Assembly: GCA_016210285.1 (NCBI GenBank)
Contig: JACQUN010000101.1
Coordinates: forward strand, 1-16,195
Length of the DNA: 16,195 nucleotides
Source: Chloroflexota bacterium
GTDB lineage: Bacteria; Chloroflexota; Dehalococcoidia; UBA1127; JACQUN01
Reading direction: 5' to 3'
The notes under the pieces are model-generated. The model did no database searches and was not told the DNA's origin. It saw nothing but the letters and a program-made list of their open reading frames with translations. Of the stretch, positions 7,607 to 15,297 are shown in pieces. The stretch's first letter is position 1. The number at the start of each line of letters is the position of its first letter. The position numbers were made by a program, and so were the translations under genes.

Positions 7607-7722
7607 GCGCTGCCAGTGCGATCCTGTTGCGCACCTCCGCATCGCTGACTGCGTCAGCCTTCTGCCGGATTGTTCCCTGACCCACTTGACCCAAGGCCAG
7701 GAAACCTTCTGAGGGGGCGATA

Positions 7723-10005
7723 ATGAAGCGACCCGCGATACTCCAGCGAGCCATTGCATGGTTCCCCGAGGTGAGCAAGGCTGACCTCGCCTTGGTAGGC
7801 GGCAAAGGCGCCAGTCTAGGTGAGATGGCGCGCTCAGGGATTCCGGTCCCTCCCGGGTTTACTATTACCTCTGAAGCGTATTACTCTTTTCTCCATGACA
7901 ACAAGCTGGGAGAGCGCATCCAGGCCTTCCTCCAGAACCTGGACTCCAATGACACTCAAGCCCTGGACGAGGTCTCAAAGCGCATAAAGCGAGCCATCAC
8001 GAGCATCCCCGTGGCCGCAAGTCTGGCCCAGGGGATTCGCGGGGCGTATCGAAAGCTGGGTGGCGGGCTGGTGGCCGTGCGCTCCTCGGCCACAGCAGAG
8101 GACCTGCCTGAGTCTTCCTTCGCCGGGCAGCAGAGCACCTTCCTGAACATCTCGGGGGAGGAAGCGCTGATTCAGGCGGTCCGGAAATGCTGGGCCTCCC
8201 TCTTTGAGTCACGCGCCCTCTTCTATCGTGCGGAGCGCGGCTTCGACCACCTCAAGGTAGGCATTGCGGTGGTCGTGCAGCGCATGGTGCAGTCCGAGAC
8301 CGCCGGCGTGCTCTTCACCGTGGAACCGTTGACCAGCGATGGGACCAAGATGGCCATCGAGGCCGTCTACGGGTTAGGAGAGGCGATAGTCTCCGGTGCC
8401 GTGACCCCTGACCTCTACATAGTGGAGAAAGGAACCCTGCAGATCCAGGAGCGCAAGATAAGCCGCCAGGAGTGGAAGCTCATTCTCAATCCCGAGCTGG
8501 TGGTGGACCTGGAGGATGCCAACATCCAGGTGGATGTGCCGGCTGGGGATCGGGAGAAGCAGAAGCTGTCCGACGAGACTATCACGGCGTTGGCACAGCT
8601 TGGCCGCCAGATCGAGGGGCACTACGGCCATCCCCAGGACATCGAGTGGGCCATCGAAGGCGGTCAGATCTATATTGTACAGAGCCGGCCGGTCACGACC
8701 CTGCGGGGGCTCCCCGACGAGATCAAGAAGCTGCAGGCGAAGGTTCTGCTCACCGGCTCCGGGGCCTGCCCCGGGATCGAATCGGGGCCGGTCAAAGTAG
8801 TCCATGGCATGAGTGAACTGGTCAAGGTCGAGAAGGGGGATGTGCTGGTTACTGAGATGACGACCCCCGACTTCGTGCCTGCGATGAAACGGGCGGCAGC
8901 CATCGTCACCGACAAGGGAGGTCGAACCTGCCATGCCGCCATCGTGAGCCGAGAGCTGGGCATTCCGTGCGTCGTGGGGGCTGGAGCCGCCACAACCACC
9001 CTCCCCGAAGGCGCCTGGGTCACCGTGGACGGAGCCCAGGGGTACGTCTACGAGGGGCGCCTGGAACTGATCCGCAAGCCCACGGTGGTCCACTCCCGCA
9101 TTCGAACCGCCACCCGCGTCTACGTGAATCTGGCGGACCCCGAGCTGGCCGACGTGATCGCCCAGCGCCATGTGGACGGGGTGGGGCTCCTGCGTGCAGA
9201 GTTCATCGTCGCGCACATCGGAGACCATCCCCGCTACATGCTGGAGAGCGAGCGAGGCCAGGAGTGGACCGACAATCTGGCCGACGGCATGGAGAAGTTC
9301 GCCAAGGCCTTTTCCCCCAGGCCAGTGGTCTATCGCACCACCGACTTCAAGACCAACGAGTATCGGAACCTTCGAGGGGGAGAGCGCTACGAGGAGCAGG
9401 AAGAGAACCCCATGATCGGCTACCGCGGGGCCTCGCGCTATATCCAGGAGCGGGACCTGTTCCACCTGGAGGCCGAGGCCATCCGCAAGGTCCGGGAGGG
9501 CTACGACAACCTCTACGTGATGATCCCCTTTGTGCGCACCCCGGAACAACTGAAGGCGGTAAAGCAACTCCTGGAGGAGGAGGGCCTGCGCAGGGAGGAT
9601 GGGCTCAAGCTCTGGCTGATGGTGGAGATCCCCTCCAACGTCATCCTGCTGGACCAGTTCCTGGACGTCGGCATTGACGGGATCTCCATCGGCTCCAACG
9701 ACCTCACCCAGCTTGTGCTGGGGATTGACCGGGACAACGCCCGCCTGGGCGCATCCTTCGACGAGCGACACCCGGCAGTGCTGCGCTGCCTGGAGCAGGC
9801 TATCACCGGCGCCGCCCGCCGGGGCGTGACCTCCTCTATCTGCGGCCAGGCCCCGTCCTTCTTCCCCGACCTCACGGAGAAGCTGGTGGGGTGGGGCATC
9901 ACCTCGGTTTCCGTGAGCCCCGACATGATTGACCAAACCCGCCAGATTGTGGCACGGGTGGAGAAGAAGCAGGGCAAGCTGCCGCACCAGGACGGGGAGG
10001 AGTAG
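7723..10005 (+). CDS. ppsA: Phosphoenolpyruvate synthase (pyruvate, water dikinase)
   Basis: The enzyme makes phosphoenolpyruvate from pyruvate, ATP and water, the entry to gluconeogenesis from C2-C3 carbon in the cytoplasm. The 760-residue product has three domains in order. First, the N-terminal ATP-grasp domain (1-325), with GGKGASLGEM, VAVRSSATAEDLPESSFAGQ and VQSRPVT. Next, the swivelling phosphohistidine domain (about 345-450), with TDKGGRTCHAAIVSRELGIP and catalytic His404. Last, the C-terminal PEP/pyruvate TIM barrel (about 465-745), with GVGLLRAEF, ENPMIGYRGASRYI, VEIPSNV, SIGSNDLTQLVLGIDRD and SICGQAPS with Cys707. Length is close to E. coli PpsA; the missing inserts and the ending in SPDMIDQTR favour PpsA over pyruvate phosphate dikinase. 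The ATG at 7723 has GAGGGGGCG just upstream. It appears to be a single-gene transcript with its own long leader; the next gene has its own -10 box. Confidence 0.95.
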   Translation: MKRPAILQRAIAWFPEVSKADLALVGGKGASLGEMARSGIPVPPGFTITSEAYYSFLHDNKLGERIQAFLQNLDSNDTQALDEVSKRIKRAITSIPVAASLAQGIRGAYRKLGGGLVAVRSSATAEDLPESSFAGQQSTFLNISGEEALIQAVRKCWASLFESRALFYRAERGFDHLKVGIAVVVQRMVQSETAGVLFTVEPLTSDGTKMAIEAVYGLGEAIVSGAVTPDLYIVEKGTLQIQERKISRQEWKLILNPELVVDLEDANIQVDVPAGDREKQKLSDETITALAQLGRQIEGHYGHPQDIEWAIEGGQIYIVQSRPVTTLRGLPDEIKKLQAKVLLTGSGACPGIESGPVKVVHGMSELVKVEKGDVLVTEMTTPDFVPAMKRAAAIVTDKGGRTCHAAIVSRELGIPCVVGAGAATTTLPEGAWVTVDGAQGYVYEGRLELIRKPTVVHSRIRTATRVYVNLADPELADVIAQRHVDGVGLLRAEFIVAHIGDHPRYMLESERGQEWTDNLADGMEKFAKAFSPRPVVYRTTDFKTNEYRNLRGGERYEEQEENPMIGYRGASRYIQERDLFHLEAEAIRKVREGYDNLYVMIPFVRTPEQLKAVKQLLEEEGLRREDGLKLWLMVEIPSNVILLDQFLDVGIDGISIGSNDLTQLVLGIDRDNARLGASFDERHPAVLRCLEQAITGAARRGVTSSICGQAPSFFPDLTEKLVGWGITSVSVSPDMIDQTRQIVARVEKKQGKLPHQDGEE

Positions 10006-10012
10006 GGCAGGA

Positions 10013-10037
10013 GGAGGGCCACGGAACAACCCCCTCC
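10013..10037 (+). terminator. Weak hairpin after pps
   Basis: GGAGGG (10013-10018) can pair with CCCTCC (10032-10037) across a 13-base loop, starting 8 bases after the pps stop. No T-run follows, so termination here is uncertain. Confidence 0.25.
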
Positions 10038-10092
10038 AAGATGCAGAGGTGATACGTCCGCGGCCTCCCTGTGCCGTCCCGCCTTCCCGCGC

Positions 10093-10098
10093 TATAAT
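10093..10098 (+). promoter_or_regulatory. Perfect -10 box right before the dgt start codon
   Basis: TATAAT at 10093-10098 ends only 9 bases before the ATG at 10108. A start site 6-9 bases after the box would fall at about 10104-10107, leaving nearly no 5' leader. No ribosome site is present between. The -35 region (TGTGCC, 10070-10075) is poor. Confidence 0.6.
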
Positions 10099-10107
10099 GC
10101 CTCTGCC

Positions 10108-11178
10108 ATGTTCAGTCAGGCCATGCGCCAGCGCCTGGAAGCCAGGGAGGCGGCCCTCTCGCCTTTCGCCGCAAAGGCTGCCCAGAGCCGGGGGCGCGCC
10201 CTCCCGGAGCCACCGCCCCTCCTGGGCACCGAGTTCCAGCGGGACCGGGAACGCATCCTGCGCACCAACGCCTTCCGCCGCCTCAAGCACAAGACGCAGG
10301 TGTTCATCGCCCCCCTGGGCGACCACTATGTGACCCGCCTGACCCACACCCTGGAGGTCGCCCTGACCGCCCGCACCATCGCCAGTGCCCTGAACCTCAA
10401 CGAGGACCTGGCCGAGGCCGTGGCGCTGGGGCACGACCTGGGGCATACCCCCTTCGGCCACGTGGGCGAGGAGGCCCTTGACCACCTGTACCCGGGCGGC
10501 TTCAAGCACGCCCGCCAGAGCCTCCGCCTTGTGGAGGTGCTGGAGCACAACGGCGCGGGGCTCAACCTCACCTGGGAGGTTCGACAGGGCATGGCTGCTC
10601 ACTCCAAGCCGCGGGGGGACTTCCTGGGCCGCCGCATCCCACCAGGCCTCTCCCTGGAAGCCCAGGTCTGCCGGGTGAGCGACGCCATCGCCTACGTCCA
10701 CCATGACATCGGTGACGCCCTCCGGTCTGGGCTCCTGGGAGAGGAAGACCTGCCCTCGCAGGCGGTCAAGACGTTGGGGCCAACCCTGCCCAATCTGCTG
10801 GACGCCTTGGTCGTTGATGTGGTGGAGAGCTCGTGGGCTGCCACGGGCGCAGCCGGGACCAGCGCCCGGCCTACCATCACGATGAGCCTGAGGGTCCGGG
10901 CCGCCCTGACGCAACTGCGGGAGTTCATGTTCGAGCGCATCTACGTGCCCCTCAGCCGCGGCCCCGAGAGCGCCAAGGCCAGAGAGATCGTCGAGCTGCT
11001 CTACCACTACTTCTGCCAGCACCCTGAGGGGCTGCCGCCAGAGTATCGCTTGCGCGATGAGCCTGTGGAGCAACACGTAGCGGACTACGTGGCCGGGATG
11101 ACGGACCACTTCGCCCTGATAGAGGCGGAGCGCATCCAGCCGGGCATCTCCCAGGGGGTGCGCTTCATGGGCCTGTGA
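10108..11178 (+). CDS. dgt: dGTPase-like HD-domain dNTP triphosphohydrolase
   Basis: Members of this family cut dNTPs to deoxynucleoside and triphosphate, using metal ions held by the HD domain, and so shape the dNTP pool. The 356-residue product carries the family head RTNAFRRLKHKTQVF (52-66) and the metal motif RLTHTLEVA with His80. LGHDLGHTPFGHVGEEAL follows, with the His109-Asp110 pair plus His113 and His118. Further on are EHNGAGLNLTWEVRQG (146-161) and SDAIAYVHHDIGDA with Asp192. The length fits the shorter Gram-positive/Thermus group rather than the 505-residue E. coli Dgt, so dNTP preference and activator needs may differ. The start at 10108 follows the -10 box directly and lacks a ribosome site; a second in-frame ATG (10123) is possible. 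It precedes two small genes and dnaG; supply of dNTPs next to primer synthesis is a sensible grouping. Confidence 0.93.
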   Translation: MFSQAMRQRLEAREAALSPFAAKAAQSRGRALPEPPPLLGTEFQRDRERILRTNAFRRLKHKTQVFIAPLGDHYVTRLTHTLEVALTARTIASALNLNEDLAEAVALGHDLGHTPFGHVGEEALDHLYPGGFKHARQSLRLVEVLEHNGAGLNLTWEVRQGMAAHSKPRGDFLGRRIPPGLSLEAQVCRVSDAIAYVHHDIGDALRSGLLGEEDLPSQAVKTLGPTLPNLLDALVVDVVESSWAATGAAGTSARPTITMSLRVRAALTQLREFMFERIYVPLSRGPESAKAREIVELLYHYFCQHPEGLPPEYRLRDEPVEQHVADYVAGMTDHFALIEAERIQPGISQGVRFMGL

Positions 11179-11185
11179 TAACATA

Positions 11186-11491
11186 ATGCCATCCGGCTTC
11201 CAGGAATGTTATGATGGAGGCGAGAAGACGGCTGGAAAAAGCGATGCTGAGCGATTGAGGACCGTCCGGAGTCTTCTAAAAAGGATCGATGAACATGTCG
11301 TTAAGATAGAAAGTAACCCCACAGCCATGGATGAACGCCGCCACTGGGAGAAAGAGATTTGCAGTTTCTGGCGCGATGTATTTGACGAGATCCGCAAAGT
11401 TGGGCCAAAAGCCAAGAACAAAGCGCTGGATTTGATTGAGGAGCCCCTTGTCAACCAGTGGTTCCGGCATTTCATGAAGAGCACCAAGTAG
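11186..11491 (+). CDS. Small protein of unknown function, 101 aa
   Basis: I do not recognise this protein. It is charged and predicted mostly helical, without a signal peptide or membrane segment. Three Trp residues occur in the second half (HWEKEICSFWRDVFDEI and LVNQWFRHFM), suggesting a hydrophobic helical face for binding a partner. The start is uncertain. ATG 11186 lies 7 bases past the dgt stop, with no ribosome site of its own, so it would need translational coupling to dgt. A strong GGAGGCGAG (about 11215) has no suitable in-frame start codon just after it. Base composition differs from the neighbours: 28 of 60 bases are G/C at 11281-11340, against 43 of 60 at 10381-10440 in dgt. Codons ending in A or T are frequent. 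This points to a later insertion or relaxed selection. Confidence 0.65.
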   Translation: MPSGFQECYDGGEKTAGKSDAERLRTVRSLLKRIDEHVVKIESNPTAMDERRHWEKEICSFWRDVFDEIRKVGPKAKNKALDLIEEPLVNQWFRHFMKSTK

Positions 11492-11518
11492 TGTTTGAAT
11501 AGCACGGGGGAGGCAACA

Positions 11519-11872
11519 ATGACCGCCCATTGGGAAGTTCCAAACCGTCTTCTGGCTGAAGAAACAGCGCATCTGGCCAGCGAGATCAACAAGAAAGTCA
11601 AGTCCTTGCAACCACCACCTCAAGTTGCAGACGCCCTAGGATCTCTGAGCGCAGACTTGGCAGACCTCTGGGAATCTGAGAAGGCTCTGGCCTCAGCTCT
11701 TGAAGGTTTCCTCAAGGCGTCTCCAGAAGACTGGGAACAGATAGGAGGCTATCTGACTGAGGTTAAGATGGAGTTGCAGCATGTCCAGTGGCATCGCAAG
11801 AGTGTACGGGGCCCTCTTCAGAAGCTGATTACCCATGTCTATTCGCGCGACGGCAAGCAGAAGCGACCATGA
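11519..11872 (+). CDS. Small helical protein of unknown function, 117 aa, overlaps dnaG
   Basis: I do not recognise this protein. It is a soluble, Leu/Ala/Glu-rich, probably all-helical product of 117 residues. Its core has heptad-like spacing (LGSLSADLADLWESEKALASALEGFL) and its tail is basic (HRKSVRGPLQKLITHVYSRDGKQKRP). The ATG at 11519 has a strong ribosome site, GGGGGAGG (11506-11513), 5 bases upstream. An upstream in-frame TTG (11495) is less likely. The gene lies 27 bases after the 101-residue gene and shares its lower GC (31 of 60 at 11581-11640). Its TGA stop overlaps the dnaG ATG in ATGA, so dnaG translation is probably coupled to it. The pair could act with primase or be a toxin-antitoxin-like couple, but nothing in the sequence shows either. 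Confidence 0.75.
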   Translation: MTAHWEVPNRLLAEETAHLASEINKKVKSLQPPPQVADALGSLSADLADLWESEKALASALEGFLKASPEDWEQIGGYLTEVKMELQHVQWHRKSVRGPLQKLITHVYSRDGKQKRP

Positions 11873-13689
11873 GCCTCGTTACTGACGTCAAGGGGCGTCT
11901 GGATATCGTGGAGGTGGTGTCCCAGTATGTCGGGCTCAGCCCTTCCGGGCGCAGCCTCAAGGCTCGCTGCCCCTTCCACCAGGAGCGGACTCCCTCCTTT
12001 TTCGTCTTCCCGGACCGGCAGAGCTGGCGCTGCTTCGGGGCCTGCGCTGCTGGCGGGGATGTCGTCACCTTCGTCATGAAGGCGGAGAACCTCGGCTTCG
12101 GCGCGGCGCTGAAGCTCCTCGCCGCTCGCGCAGGAGTGAACCTCCCCGAGCGGAGAGGGCACGAAACCCAAGACCCCCTGTACCAGGTCAACGACGCAGC
12201 CGCCTCCTTCTATCACGAACACCTGCTCATGTCGGTAGAGGGGGAGAAGGCCCTGCGCTACCTGGAAGGGCGGGGGGTCTCTCGGGACTCCCTCCAGCAC
12301 TTCCGCCTGGGGCTCAGCCCTGGCGGCTGGGAGTCCCTCAAACGCCACCTTCTGTCCAGGGGGCACTCGGAAGAGCTTGGGGTTCAGGCAGGGCTGCTCC
12401 ATCGCTCGGAGGATGGGAGGACCCGCGACCTTTTCCATGGCCGACTGATGTTTCCCATCCACAACCCCCAGGGCCGGGTGGCCGGCCTCGGGGGGCGCTC
12501 CCTGGACGGCAGCGAGCCGAAGTACCTCAACTCCCCCCGCACACCCGTGTTCGAGAAAGGGCATCTCCTCTACGGCCTTCACCACGCCGCGGAGGCGATC
12601 CGCAAGGAGGGGGTGGGGGTGGTGGTCGAGGGGTACATGGATGCCCTGATGGCGCACCAGCACGGGTTCCGCAACGTGGTGGCGTCCATGGGCACCGCCC
12701 TCACCGAGCACCAGGTGGCACTGCTCACGGGGATGGCGGGCACCTTCGTCCTGGCCCTGGACCCGGACGCGGCGGGCCAGGAGGCCACCCTGCGCAGCCT
12801 GGAGGGCGCCTGGCGGGTGTTCGAGCATGCCCCCCAGACCGGACAGCACCCTGGCGGCCTGTCCCTCTACCAGCGAGCATCGCAGAAGACCCTCAAGGTG
12901 GCCCTGCTCCCCGCAGCCAAGGACCCCGACGAGACAATCCGGGACGACCCCTCCCAATGGCGGTCGTTGATAGCCGGGGCCACCCCCCTGGTGGACTACC
13001 TCATGGGGGCAGCGGCAGCCCGCTTTGACCTCGCCTCCCCCCAGGGCAAGTCGGCAGCCGCCCAGGCCATCCTGCCCCTCATCTATGGCATGGAGAACCC
13101 CTTCCAGCAGGAGCACGCCTTCCAGCGCCTGGCACAGCTCCTTGGGGTGCGTCCAGAGGTCCTGGAGGCCAGCGCGGGGCGTCCCCGGCCAGCCTCCGGG
13201 CGCAGACCGCGGCCCGTCCAGGCATCCCCGGCGCCCTTTGCCCGCATATCCCAGGACCCGCTGGAGGAGTACACCCTGGCCCTGCTCCTGCAGCATCCGG
13301 AGCTCAAGAGCAAGGCCACAGACCTCGACCAGAACTGCTTCCAGCATGCTGAGAATCGAGAGCTCTTTATTCTTTGGATTAGAAGTTCTACAATAGAGTT
13401 GCTGAAGCAACAGCTCCCAGACGCTCTGTCTCCCCAGGTGGAGACCCTCTGTAGCACGCCTCTTCCTCCAGCCGACTCCAAAACGCGACAGGACGCCCTG
13501 TCGGACTGCCTGCGACGGCTGGAGGAGCGCCGGCTAAGGGAGCTCAAGGCTCAGGAGGAGTTGGTCCTGAGTCAGGGGAAAGCCACCGCCGAGGAAGGGC
13601 CCGACCTGGGCGAGCAGGCCCTGGAGTTGAACCAGCGGCTTCGCCAGATCTTCCACGAAGGTGCCCACAGGAGCCAAGGCTCGGCATAG
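11869..13689 (+). CDS. dnaG: DNA primase DnaG
   Basis: DnaG makes the RNA primers used at the replication fork with the DnaB helicase. The 606-residue product has the N-terminal zinc-binding domain (CPFHQERTPSFF and CFGAC; Cys34, His37, Cys55, Cys59). The catalytic core follows, with FHGRLMFPIHNPQGRVAGLG (189-208) and SEPKYLNSPRTPVFEKG. The TOPRIM metal site comes next, VVEGYMDAL (Glu254, Asp258) and LALDPDAAG (Asp298, Asp300). A variable C-terminal helicase-binding region starts near 430. The spacing in the second zinc pair is CxxxC rather than the usual CxxC. The ATG at 11869 overlaps the upstream stop in ATGA; a weak AAGCAGAAG precedes it, and the family begins close to this Met. A patch at 13361-13400 with only 12 of 40 G/C bases stands out within the gene. 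dnaG and rpoD are 12 bases apart. Confidence 0.96.
   Translation: MSLVTDVKGRLDIVEVVSQYVGLSPSGRSLKARCPFHQERTPSFFVFPDRQSWRCFGACAAGGDVVTFVMKAENLGFGAALKLLAARAGVNLPERRGHETQDPLYQVNDAAASFYHEHLLMSVEGEKALRYLEGRGVSRDSLQHFRLGLSPGGWESLKRHLLSRGHSEELGVQAGLLHRSEDGRTRDLFHGRLMFPIHNPQGRVAGLGGRSLDGSEPKYLNSPRTPVFEKGHLLYGLHHAAEAIRKEGVGVVVEGYMDALMAHQHGFRNVVASMGTALTEHQVALLTGMAGTFVLALDPDAAGQEATLRSLEGAWRVFEHAPQTGQHPGGLSLYQRASQKTLKVALLPAAKDPDETIRDDPSQWRSLIAGATPLVDYLMGAAAARFDLASPQGKSAAAQAILPLIYGMENPFQQEHAFQRLAQLLGVRPEVLEASAGRPRPASGRRPRPVQASPAPFARISQDPLEEYTLALLLQHPELKSKATDLDQNCFQHAENRELFILWIRSSTIELLKQQLPDALSPQVETLCSTPLPPADSKTRQDALSDCLRRLEERRLRELKAQEELVLSQGKATAEEGPDLGEQALELNQRLRQIFHEGAHRSQGSA
13366..13394 (+). promoter_or_regulatory. 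Candidate internal promoter for rpoD inside dnaG
   Basis: TTTATT (13366-13371, 3/6) and TACAAT (13389-13394, 5/6) are spaced by 17 bases within an AT-rich island in the 3' part of dnaG, about 300 bases before rpoD. E. coli also has a stress promoter for rpoD inside dnaG, so the location makes sense. Evidence is limited to the boxes and base composition. Confidence 0.35.
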
Positions 13690-13701
13690 GAGAGCTCAAC
13701 C

Positions 13702-15294
13702 ATGCCCACCAACAAGCGCGCCCAAAAGAAGATAGACCTGCCCGAGGATGAGTCCCTGGCGATGGAGGAGAACGCCGAGATCGCAGAGCTCCCCGGAATC
13801 CCCAGGCCCGGCGCCCTCCAGGAGGAGTGGCGGGACACCCCCCTGGCAGAGGCCATCCCCCTGAAAGAGGAGCCGGCGGCGGAGACCCCGAAGGCGTTTC
13901 CAGAGGCCGAAAAGGAGTGGGGGGATGACCAGCCCGAACAAGCGGCGCTGGCGGAAGGGAAGCCGGAAGGGGAAGAGGTGGATTGGGAAGAGGAGGCGGA
14001 GGTTGAAACTGCCGAGATGATTGACGACCCCGTCCGCATGTACCTGCGGGAGATCGGACGGGTGAGCCTCCTCACTGCCAAGGATGAACGCTACCTGGCC
14101 CGACGCATGGAGGGCGGCAAGTACGTGGAGGGCCTGGAGCGGGAGCTGAGCGGCCCGGATGGCCGACCTCCCCGCGCCTCAGGCATCGTCACCGAGATCC
14201 TGCGGCGACTCTGCCAGCTCGCACCCCACGTGCAAAGCCTGGGGGGCCACCTTGGCCTTTCGGATCGTCTGACCCTGGGACAGATTGTGGCACACCCCAA
14301 GCTACGGGCCGCCATTGACAGCGAGATGAACCACCCACTGGTCGATGAGCTGGCCCACTTGACAGGCCGCGCGACTGAGGAGCTGGAGAAAGGGATCATC
14401 CGGCTCTCCCTCACCAGCCGCCTCCTCCCGCCCGAGGTGTTGGATGTCCTGGACGAAGACATAGACCTGGGCAAGCTGGAAGAGCTCCTGGGGCAGGAGG
14501 GGGTGCTGCCGCTCCTGGCGCCCTACGAGATCATCCTGCGCGCCTTTCTGGGGCGCATCAAAGAGGAGGGGTTTCGGGCCCAGAAGCACCTGGCCGAGGC
14601 AAACCTCCGGCTGGTGGTGAGCGTTGCCAAGAAGTACATTGGCCGGGGCATACCCCTCCTGGACCTCATCCAGGTGGGGAACATCGGCCTCATCCGGGCC
14701 GTGGAGAAGTTCGACTACCGCAAGGGCTACAAGTTCAGCACCTACGCTACATGGTGGATCCGCCAGGCCATCACCCGCGCCATTGCTGACCAGGCCCGCA
14801 CCATCCGGATCCCGGTGCACATGGTAGAGACGATCAACAAGCTCCTGCGCCAGCAACGGCGCCTCGTCCAGGAGTTCGGGCGAGAGCCCTCCAACGAGGA
14901 GATCAGCAAGGCCCTGGAGGTCTCTCCTGACAAAGTGCGAGAGATCCTGCGCATCTCCCAGGAGCCGGTCTCCCTGGAGACGCCCATCGGCGAGGAGGAG
15001 GACAGCCAACTGGGCGACTTCATCGAAGACCGCACGGCCCTGGCGCCCGTTGATGCCGCCTCCCACCAGCTCCTCCGGGAGCAGGTGGGGGACGTGCTGA
15101 ACACCCTCAGCGAGCGGGAGCGCAAGGTGCTGATCCTTCGCTTTGGCCTGGACGACGGACGCAGCCGCACCCTGGAGGAGGTGGGCAGGGAGTTCGGTGT
15201 CACGCGGGAGCGCATCCGCCAGATTGAGGCCAAGGCCCTGCGCAAGTTGCGCCACCCCTCACGCAGCAGGAAGCTCCGGGACTTCCTGGAGTAG
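13702..15294 (+). CDS. rpoD: RNA polymerase primary sigma factor (sigma-70 group 1)
   Basis: This is the housekeeping sigma factor that directs RNA polymerase to promoters such as those seen in this window. The 530-residue protein has region 1.2 at about 108-136 ([16 protein letters not shown]) and region 2 at about 296-370, with [39 protein letters not shown] and [26 protein letters not shown] split over adjoining parts. Region 3 follows ([11 protein letters not shown], then [10 protein letters not shown]) and region 4 with the helix-turn-helix near 489-515 ([20 protein letters not shown]). The first 107 residues are strongly acidic and take the place of region 1.1. A 155-residue non-conserved insert lies between 1.2 and 2.1. 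The start ATG has AGGAG (13688-13692) overlapping the dnaG stop. Co-transcription with dnaG and the glycosylase gene is likely. Confidence 0.97.
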   Translation: MPTNKRAQKKIDLPEDESLAMEENAEIAELPGIPRPGALQEEWRDTPLAEAIPLKEEPAAETPKAFPEAEKEWGDDQPEQAALAEGKPEGEEVDWEEEAEVETAEMIDDPVRMYLREIGRVSLLTAKDERYLARRMEGGKYVEGLERELSGPDGRPPRASGIVTEILRRLCQLAPHVQSLGGHLGLSDRLTLGQIVAHPKLRAAIDSEMNHPLVDELAHLTGRATEELEKGIIRLSLTSRLLPPEVLDVLDEDIDLGKLEELLGQEGVLPLLAPYEIILRAFLGRIKEEGFRAQKHLAEANLRLVVSVAKKYIGRGIPLLDLIQVGNIGLIRAVEKFDYRKGYKFSTYATWWIRQAITRAIADQARTIRIPVHMVETINKLLRQQRRLVQEFGREPSNEEISKALEVSPDKVREILRISQEPVSLETPIGEEEDSQLGDFIEDRTALAPVDAASHQLLREQVGDVLNTLSERERKVLILRFGLDDGRSRTLEEVGREFGVTRERIRQIEAKALRKLRHPSRSRKLRDFLE

Positions 15295-15297
15295 CGG

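Larger units (their letters stand above)
7302..7722. other. 421-base non-coding region ahead of PEP synthase
   Basis: No convincing protein gene lies here on either strand. From left to right it holds a short stem CCCTT/AAGGG (7339-7351), a 12-bp palindrome GCAGGCGCCTGC (7354-7365) that may end ABC transcription although no T-run follows, and a more AT-rich stretch (about 7366-7480). The promoter candidates at 7447-7476 and 7529-7534 come next. From 7535 to 7722 a leader contains GTGCG/CGCAC (7616-7620 with 7630-7634) and GCTGAC-TGC-GTCAGC (7644-7658) stems. CTGAGGGGG occurs three times (7546, 7575 and near 7707), the last being the pps ribosome site. Confidence 0.6.

Noticed and set aside
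7535..7722. T-box or other known riboswitch before pps
   Set aside because: No T-box sequence (AGGGTGGAACCGCG) or other class consensus could be seen, and PEP synthase is not a usual T-box target.
7298..7759. A 153-codon minus-strand frame in the gap before pps
   Set aside because: No ribosome site, no recognisable domain, and it runs antisense into the promoter and leader of pps.
8374..11184. A 936-codon open frame on the minus strand across pps and dgt
   Set aside because: It mirrors two well-supported plus-strand genes in codon-biased GC-rich DNA; its translation is Gly/His/Leu/Val-rich without recognisable domains.
11788..11868. Upstream in-frame start adding 27 residues to DnaG
   Set aside because: Primases begin close to the zinc domain, and the ATGA overlap with the preceding gene supports ATG 11869.
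11839..13410. A 523-codon minus-strand frame across dnaG
   Set aside because: It is antisense to DnaG, which has clear zinc and TOPRIM motifs; no domain can be seen in the antisense product.
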